DNA of 64,000 nucleotides from Moringa oleifera (Eukaryota > Streptophyta > Magnoliopsida > Brassicales > Moringaceae), in contig JAJFZO010000575.1 of NCBI GenBank assembly GCA_021397835.1, positions 67,001-131,000 of the forward strand. Reading direction: 5' to 3'. The notes beneath the pieces were generated by a model that did no database searches, had not been told where the DNA came from, and saw only the letters and a program-made list of their open reading frames with translations. The number at the start of each line of letters is the position of its first letter. The stretch's first letter is position 1. Positions 59,101 through 64,000 of the stretch are shown here, piece after piece. The translations under genes and the position numbers were made by a program.

Positions 59101-60136
59101 TTAAATAGACAAATCCATAATTGAAATCCCTAAGATTAAGTCTCATAGCCGGCACATTCTCCATAATTCAACTACTTCTAAAAATTAGGTCAACAACCCA
59201 CTAAATCTGCCGATTACAACAACAAAAAAATGCTCAAAGACTCTACATATAGCAACACTCCTAAACTCTAGACCACTAAGTGATTGACTCAATTGAAAAA
59301 TAAACTCAACAATAAGATAAATAAATTGTTCAATAAATATTCATGTAAATTTGTCTTTCCACATAGTAATAGGGCATCTGTATCTCCGCCAACAAAAAGA
59401 CACTGAGAGGAAAACTAGAAAGAGCATAGCCAAAAGATTAATCCATCTTGAAACTAATGCATCATCTCTCTTGATGCCTATACCAGAGTGGGTATTTCCA
59501 CAATAAAAGCACAAAACTTGAACAAGGGGAATGCAAGATTGTCAAACATGGGAAGCCCAGGCAAGGATCAAATACAGCTAAACAGAGATAATCTTACCTC
59601 AAATTTCTCTTGCAGGTAATGGATCGTGGCATTGGCTAGCCGGTGGAAATTATCCTCCTGCATAAGAGAACTGTATTGACATTCATCATTAGCACAATCA
59701 TTTTATCAAGGAAATTTGAAAAATATGTATCTGTGCCTAAATCCTCAAGCATATATAGATTGCTAATTGATTATCCATTTCCTTAAACCAAAATTCCTTT
59801 CCCTTTCTTTAGGTTCGTGGCCTATCAATCAGAGCATAGTGTTGCAAATTTCAATTTTTCTGTGGAAATAACAAAACAAAAATGTCAAGAACAAAACGTA
59901 AAACAGAAAGAGAGTAGGTACCGATAATCAATGGGGGAAGGACCTTGAGAACCGTCGTTGAGATTGAAAGAGTGCGAGCAGAAGTTTCCAGAAGGATGGG
60001 AGGGAGCAGCCGAGGAAGGACAGAAAACTTCAGAAACTTGAAGAGAAAGAACACGTGTAGCAGGAATAGAAGATAAGGAAGGAGGAGGTTTGAGAAGCCT
60101 GGAGAGCCTTCTCAGAAGAAGCAAGTTGGAAGCCAT
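47169..60136 (-). CDS. FH: Frataxin, mitochondrial iron-sulfur cluster assembly factor
   Basis: Five exons, 59922-60136, 59598-59670, 48370-48417, 48180-48274 and 47169-47298, join in frame to 186 residues, nearly the Arabidopsis length. Exon 1 encodes an Arg/Leu/Ser-rich mitochondrial presequence ([16 protein letters not shown]) and QGPSPIDYR. The conserved fold follows: [20 protein letters not shown] (acidic helix 1, iron binding), [53 protein letters not shown] and AWVYRRT. Frataxin acts in the mitochondrial matrix in Fe-S cluster assembly and iron handling. All borders are GT-AG. Intron 2 (48418-59597) is 11,180 bases long and houses the retrotransposon nest described below. Exon order and frame are undamaged, so the gene is likely expressed if that intron is spliced. 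Confidence 0.93.
48567..48878 (-). repeat. Copia LTR, left outer copy (minus orientation)
   Basis: Read on the minus strand it starts TGAAAAATTTATTTGATC and ends near TTTTTGCTAAGCTATT. It matches the right outer copy throughout (shared AGAATGTGCC, TTTAAAGACT, TTGAATAAAGCAAT). A purine tract GGAGGGATTT precedes it on the minus strand, as expected of a 3' LTR. Confidence 0.8.
48890..49237 (-). pseudogene. Copia RNase H / pol C-terminal remnant (minus strand)
   Basis: It reads [29 protein letters not shown] and [20 protein letters not shown], the usual end of a Ty1/copia polyprotein, then a stop before the polypurine tract and LTR. It belongs to the outer minus-strand element, whose gag, integrase and reverse transcriptase are missing. 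Confidence 0.85.
49238..49386 (+). repeat. 3' half of a copia LTR (plus orientation)
   Basis: It starts abruptly at TTATGGAGAATGTGCC, about position 166 of the LTR, and runs to the LTR end GCTAAGCTATCAACA. A primer-binding site follows at 49388 (TGGCATCACAGCC, close to the initiator-Met tRNA word TGGTATCAGAGC). Confidence 0.8.
49388..53738 (+). pseudogene. Copia gag-pol remnant (plus strand), first part
   Basis: Gag is recognisable at about 49490-50180 ([34 protein letters not shown]) and resumes after the plastid insert with a zinc knuckle at about 50797-50850 whose second Cys is Arg. GAG-pre-integrase similarity lies at 51007-51231, integrase remnants at about 51300-52000 and reverse transcriptase at 52458-52838 ([42 protein letters not shown]). 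RNase H is at about 53360-53735 ([26 protein letters not shown]). Many stops and frame changes are present, so it cannot be functional. It continues after the gypsy insert at 58737. Confidence 0.85.
50180..50690 (+). other. ndhF: Plastid-derived insert: fragment of ndhF (NUPT) in copia gag
   Basis: The frame at 50319-50636 is clearly plastid NADH dehydrogenase subunit 5: [30 protein letters not shown] and [19 protein letters not shown]. Decayed similarity continues on both sides (LTMNNIER before; GPKRIL-WDK after, in another frame). The copia gag is interrupted just after its GRGRGKGD stretch, and the zinc knuckle resumes beyond 50690. It is a nuclear copy with frameshifts, not a working gene. 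Borders are good to about 20 bases. Confidence 0.88.
53739..54048 (+). repeat. Gypsy 5' LTR
   Basis: It matches 58441-58736 over its length (AAGCCTCAT, AGTGCAA, TGTAATGTTGTTA, TTTGTTTGGA, TTTTCTCTGTGTACGAC). Its first four bases (TGTT in the 3' copy) appear lost. Confidence 0.85.
54066..58440 (+). pseudogene. Gypsy gag-pol remnant
   Basis: Gag: [19 protein letters not shown] at about 54368. Aspartic protease region: 55168-55452 ([19 protein letters not shown]; the usual active-site word is degraded). Reverse transcriptase: about 55770-56500. RNase H: 56571-57060 ([19 protein letters not shown]). Integrase: 57123-57950 with the H/C zinc region ([12 protein letters not shown]) and [14 protein letters not shown] chromodomain-like tail with two stops lies at about 58300-58400. 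Multiple stops and shifts make it non-functional. The order RT-RNase H-IN identifies gypsy, probably a chromovirus. Confidence 0.82.
58441..58736 (+). repeat. Gypsy 3' LTR
   Basis: It starts TGTTAAGCCTCATG after a purine-rich GGGCAAGGGTTAA tract and ends CTATCA. It pairs with the LTR at 53739. Confidence 0.85.
58737..58878 (+). pseudogene. Copia pol C-terminus (plus strand), resumed after the gypsy insert
   Basis: It reads [19 protein letters not shown] and VKLKELLAL, the continuation of the RNase H end broken at 53738. A polypurine tract AAAGGAAGGA near 58865-58874 leads into the half LTR at 58879. Confidence 0.82.
58879..59017 (+). repeat. 5' half of a copia LTR (plus orientation)
   Basis: It starts at the LTR border TGAAAATTTTATTTATC and stops abruptly near LTR position 139 (GTTGATCTAG), where the inverted outer LTR begins. 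Together with the 3' half at 49238-49386 it makes up almost exactly one LTR. Confidence 0.8.
59018..59332 (-). repeat. Copia LTR, right outer copy (minus orientation)
   Basis: A full LTR of about 315 bases: on the minus strand TGAACAATTTATTTATC to TTTTTTGCTAAGCTAACA, with the canonical TG...CA ends. It would be the 5' LTR of the outer minus-strand copia element. Confidence 0.82.
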
Positions 60137-61320
60137 AGCAAATGAAGAATGCAGTGAGCACGGCAGAGTACAGACGGCGGAAACAGCTTCGTGTTCTGTC
60201 GGCTTGGTATGGGTTGTAGTGGGCCATTAGTTTGATGGATCAATAGCAGGCAAAACCATGGCTTCTGATCCAAAGGGGTGGGCTGGCTGCTGCAGATGGT
60301 TGATTAATGTGTACAAATAAAGATTGACGCAATGTGAAGATTGATTAATCGTGAAAACTATACAATTTGCATTCTAAGCAAAGCCAAACCTACACCCCAC
60401 AGAACATAACATTGAGATCTGTAATTTAATGGAAAGAACACCAGAGAATGGAAGAAAGTAGATAAGATCGGTGTTTGTTAATCAAGGACAATAAGCCTCC
60501 AAACCAAACCGTGTCCATGGTCTGTTATTTTCAGATCCTTTGGATTTGAAATATTAACATTTGTTTAAAAAAAATGATATATTAAAAATAAATATAATAT
60601 AATTTTTTTAATTTATAAAATATTTCAAATAAATTTTTATTTATTAAATTTATTTAAATTAAACATAGATAAAATAATTAAAAAATTAGTAATTTTTATT
60701 ATTAAAAATATTTTAAAATTATTCAAATAAATTTTAAATATTTGGATTACATTTTTAAATTTAAATAATTATAAAAATATTTTAGTACTTAAAAATTTTG
60801 ATACATTAAATACTTTTTACTTTAAACAATTTTAATTAAAATATAATGTAAAACATATTTAATTTAAAATTTTTAATTTTACAATATTTTGGTATTAGAA
60901 TTTATTTAATTAAGTTTTAAAAAATAAAATTTGATTAAAAAGATAAAATAAAAATTGAGACTTTAAATTTATTTAATAATATAATAAATCGTTAGAATAT
61001 TATTTTATTTTTTATTAGAGAACTCAACTAAATTCTGGACACTGGATATACATAACAAGCTCTCTTCTCTCTGGGTGTTTATTTTTTCCCTTTTTCGTCC
61101 TCTAATAAACTTATTGAACATTTCTTTAAAAAAAAAAAAAATCATTGAACACATAGAAAGAATTTAACACTGACCACATAAAATAGAAGGAGAATCAAAC
61201 TCAACCCAATTTGATTCCCCTTCACAGATCATCACCTTTAATCTTAAAACGGCCCTGAAAAAATCAGAGCCGTCCACATAATAAATTCAAAGCTCCTCTC
61301 CACAGAAAAATAGAAGAAGA
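60137..61320. other. Intergenic; AT-rich block at 60550-61020
   Basis: Divergent promoter space between frataxin and the dynein-light-chain-like gene. The AT-rich block has TTTAAATAATT-type words like those at 4230-4860 and 15840-16080, and could be another decayed small element. No gene is seen. Confidence 0.4.
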
Positions 61321-61480
61321 AACAATTTAGGGTTAGCCTTTAAGCTTGAAGCCACAACGCCGTTCGTTCCAAGCAATTACATATAAACAAAATATTAAAC
61401 GTGTTAGTCTCCTGTGTCTTCTTTCCAAGGAGGGTTTCCCCTATACAACAGCTCCTCAGATTCAATCTGGGTGGACAGAG
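61320..61480 (+). other. Probable 5' UTR exon of the dynein-light-chain-like gene
   Basis: The segment ends with a strong donor, CAGAG|GTAAGATTCG. No suitable start codon in frame with the coding exon follows, so it is likely a non-coding first exon. The next exon starts at 62811 after TTTTTTCTGTAG, leaving a leader intron of about 1.3 kb (61481-62810) in which I see no gene. Confidence 0.5.
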
Positions 61481-62853
61481 GTAAGATTCGTCTCTCCTTT
61501 CTGCCTTCCCTCTTTGTTTTTGTTTCTTTTCCCTCTTTATTGATTTTCATCCTCGTTTCATCTTAGTTTATCTTCCAGTCAAGATCTCTTCTTTTCGCAC
61601 TTTTTCTTATAATTTTGGATGCTCCATAATTTTCCTTCTTTTTTAAAAAAAAAATTCTTTACTTGTTTGAGATATTTACTTGATATTAATATGCCTATCT
61701 CTTGTTGGGCATGATTATTCCTGGTTGCTTATTTCATTATCCATTGTAATTTTGTGATGAGGAAATAAAGCTGAAGGGGAGGTTAGCCTTTATTGGGGAA
61801 CAAATGGGTAAACTTTGCACCTTGAATTAATGTTACTTCTATATTCTTGAGCTGAATTGGATAACCTGGTTTTATGTCATTGTGTTATTGACGCCTCTTG
61901 AATTCCAATGATCTCTAATTTGATATGTGATTATCTGTATGCCAGTTATTTCACTATTACAATATGTTCTGTTATTGTGTTTCATGGTTTCTATCTGATA
62001 TTGGTGAGTGCTTCAATCTTCTCTCTTTGGCTGCCTCAAACTCCTAGATATTGAAAAATTAAAAGAAACTTGGAACTTTCATTTGGCTTGGAAAAGAACT
62101 TTGAGATTTTGCGATGGATGGAATTGAAGATTTTCCTAAATTTTCTTTATTTTTGCAGCAAAATAGACTTCGTCCTTATTTTGTTTTCTCCTTGTTTCTG
62201 GAACTATGTTGTTCTTGTTCATAAGAGAATTGATTGAAGATGACTAAGAAGTGATAGCAAGCAGCATGCTTTCACTTTATTTTTGATCTGGTTATTGTTG
62301 GAACTTTCACTGCTCAAAAAAAAAAAAAAAAAGCTGGAACTTTCTATTATCTTACTCCTTGCTTATGAGGTTACTGCTTGTCTTCATTGGTTGACTTCGG
62401 GTACAATGCCTGGATTTGTACTCAAATTATATGATCCTGTCTGTCTTCCATTTTTCTCAGGCCAGAGTCTCTTATGCATGCTCACAAGGGTTTTCCTAGT
62501 TGAGAAAGATCTCTTTTCACTCTGGCCGCTGCAACAAAGTCAAACTTTTCTCGCACCTCTAAGTGGGTGTGGGGTGACAGTGAAGGGGTGATTTTACTTT
62601 GTGTTTTGAGGAGATCAAGATCATCACACATTTGGAGGCTGTGTCGTGTCTCGGAGGGTCTATCACTTGATTATGGCTAAGGCCATGATTTAATAGGACT
62701 GCAGAATCTTGATGGTAACTTGTCATTTTATGGTAGCAGAATTAGGTTTTTGCTTCAGGCTTTTGGACCTTAATGAGAAGATAGTCAGTCGGGCATAGTT
62801 TTTTCTGTAGCACAAAAGTAGCTTCTGTGCGGATGTAGCTGTTTAAAATTACC

Positions 62854-64000
62854 ATGATGGTTAGGTTTTCGTGCTTCAATGCTCACATCCACTGCCACAA
62901 ACCAAAGGTAAGAAGAAGGACCACTTACGTTATTGTCACTTAAATTTTTTATTATTTTAATTTTAATTTTGACTCAGAATTATATTCTATATCAGAAAAC
63001 TTTTCAACCTTCAGTTGAAGCTATGCAGCATAATTTAGAAGATTCCTCTCAAATTCAAGCCCCAAGCGGATCACCTGAGTCTAAGAGCTTAAGCCCATCT
63101 TTTCTCAAGCCAGGAGACAGTCACAGTGATGACACCAGCAAGCCAGCAAGTTTTACTTCTGTCGATCGTGGCTGGAAATCTGAAGAAATAAAAGGTAAAT
63201 TCAATTTTGAGGTTGGTGCTGTGGCTCATCAAACAAGATGCATTAAGAAAAGCCAATCTCTGGGAAGTGAATTATTCTTGAAGGAGAGGGCTCCCGATGA
63301 AAATAACGTGTATGATGGAACAGATCAAGGATTTTCTTCTGATTCCTGTGAGCAAAATGATTGGGTGGTATTGGATAGTGGCAAGGATTCAAGAGGGATT
63401 GCTCGGTATCAAAAAGCTCCACACTCCGAGTCTGTTCAGGTAAGTTCAGATCGAGTCAATAATGGATCCATCTTCTCAGTTGGAGATCCTCCACATTCTG
63501 AAAAAGAAAGTTGTCAATATTCTGATTCTCCATTATCTGGTGACCGTGTTGATGACTCTGGTAACAATACATCTCATACCCCTCCAGGGATTGTCAAATC
63601 AAGTTCTTCGCCCAACATTGTTGGTTCTGTGCCTACTTCTGGAGGACTCTCTCCATTAAAGTATTTAACACCTCAGTCAAGATCTTCTGATGACATTCAT
63701 GCCCTAGACATTTGGCGGAAGGAAAATCAAGTTCCGGTTTATGTGGGGGTGAGGCAAGAACATGGCAGAGATGGCAACATACATAAATCTGAAAAAGATA
63801 ATCTTGAGAATTTTGTGGATGATGGGTTTGATTCTTATAATTATTCTGCTTTAGCAAAAGACTGGATAGTTCCTGTTACAGATGAGGTAATCTTGGAAAA
63901 TTTCCATCAAGGAGATTCATCAGTTCAGCACGGGGATGACTTGCCTAGCAAGGACTACAAGATTAAGCGAATAGAGGATTGGGTGAATGATCTTCAACAC
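62854..64000 (+). CDS. Outer arm dynein light chain 1-like LRR protein, N-terminal part
   Basis: The coding start is ATG 62854 (MMVRFSCFNAHIHCHKPK), spliced at CCAAAG|GTAAG (62907) to ATCAG|AAAACT (62996). The second coding exon then stays open to the window end, giving 353 residues so far. This N-terminal half is Ser/Asp-rich and disordered (ESCQYSDSPLSGDRVDDSG), ending in YKIKRIEDWVNDLQ, a segment I recall just before the LRR region in plant proteins annotated as outer arm dynein light chain 1 (At4g03260 group). The LRR domain would lie beyond the window. Plants here lack dynein motors, so the name reflects similarity only. Internal GT words at 63439 and 63886 are read through. Confidence 0.7.

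Larger units (their letters stand above)
48567..59332. mobile_element. Nested LTR-retrotransposon block in frataxin intron 2
   Basis: The outer ends are two copies of one LTR of about 313 bases in minus orientation (48567-48878 and 59018-59332). Between them lie a minus-strand copia RNase H end, then a plus-strand copia gag-pol with half LTRs, a plastid insert and a whole gypsy element. All coding parts are full of stops and frameshifts, so the block is old. Confidence 0.85.

Overview
The window is nuclear DNA of a flowering plant, and its gene content and splice signals point to a core eudicot, probably a woody one. The evidence is GT-AG introns with AT-rich interiors, plant-only families (XTH, GH3, DYW-type PPR, S-domain receptor kinase, B-box protein, fasciclin-like AGP), old LTR retrotransposons and a plastid-derived insert. 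The species cannot be fixed from this sequence.

Layout. 1.37-2.78 kb (+): a four-exon xyloglucan endotransglucosylase/hydrolase gene. 5.0-13.8 kb: one Mutator-like element (MULE) with diverged 122-bp terminal inverted repeats. It carries a transposase gene on + that is broken by two stops, a convergent ten-exon DUF1985/Ulp1-protease gene on - that looks intact, and four non-coding arrays of a short TCGTACC-type motif. 14.4 kb (+): a small secreted/membrane protein. 16.7 kb (+): a fasciclin-like AGP. 19.6-20.4 kb (-): a membrane-anchored methyltransferase. 21.3-23.5 kb (+): a DYW PPR RNA-editing factor. 24.8-26.9 kb (+): an F-box/LRR/FBD protein. 28.2-30.4 kb (-): a GH3 auxin-amido synthetase. 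36.1-36.4 kb (-): a PBP1/KIC-type EF-hand protein. 37.2-41.8 kb (-): an eight-exon G-type lectin receptor kinase. 43.3-44.4 kb (+): a BBX28/29-type B-box protein. 47.2-60.1 kb (-): frataxin, split by an 11.2-kb intron. 62.9 kb to the end (+): the 5' part of an outer-arm-dynein-light-chain-like protein.

The frataxin intron holds a retrotransposon nest of about 10.8 kb. The outer shell is a minus-strand copia element of which the two LTRs and the RNase H end remain. Inside is a plus-strand copia relative that begins and ends in the middle of its LTR. Its gag is split by a piece of plastid ndhF, and its RNase H end is split by a complete, decayed gypsy element. All five frataxin exons remain in frame.

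The most unusual unit is the MULE. Its DUF1985/Ulp1 gene is open across ten exons, while its transposase is dead. The non-coding parts are packed with about 65 copies of one motif. The motif points inward from both ends and in two arrays is spaced at near one or two helical turns. This resembles the known logic of plant transposons whose own protein recognises short clustered motifs, such as VANC of Arabidopsis VANDAL elements, but the motif and the layout here should be treated as a new candidate system.

Several host genes (F-box/FBD, S-receptor kinase, frataxin, dynein-light-chain-like; and GH3, EF-hand, BBX) fall in an order that matches, from memory, two Arabidopsis segments (At4g03220-03260, and At4g27260-27310 / At5g54470-54510). 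This suggests one ancestral block that later split there.
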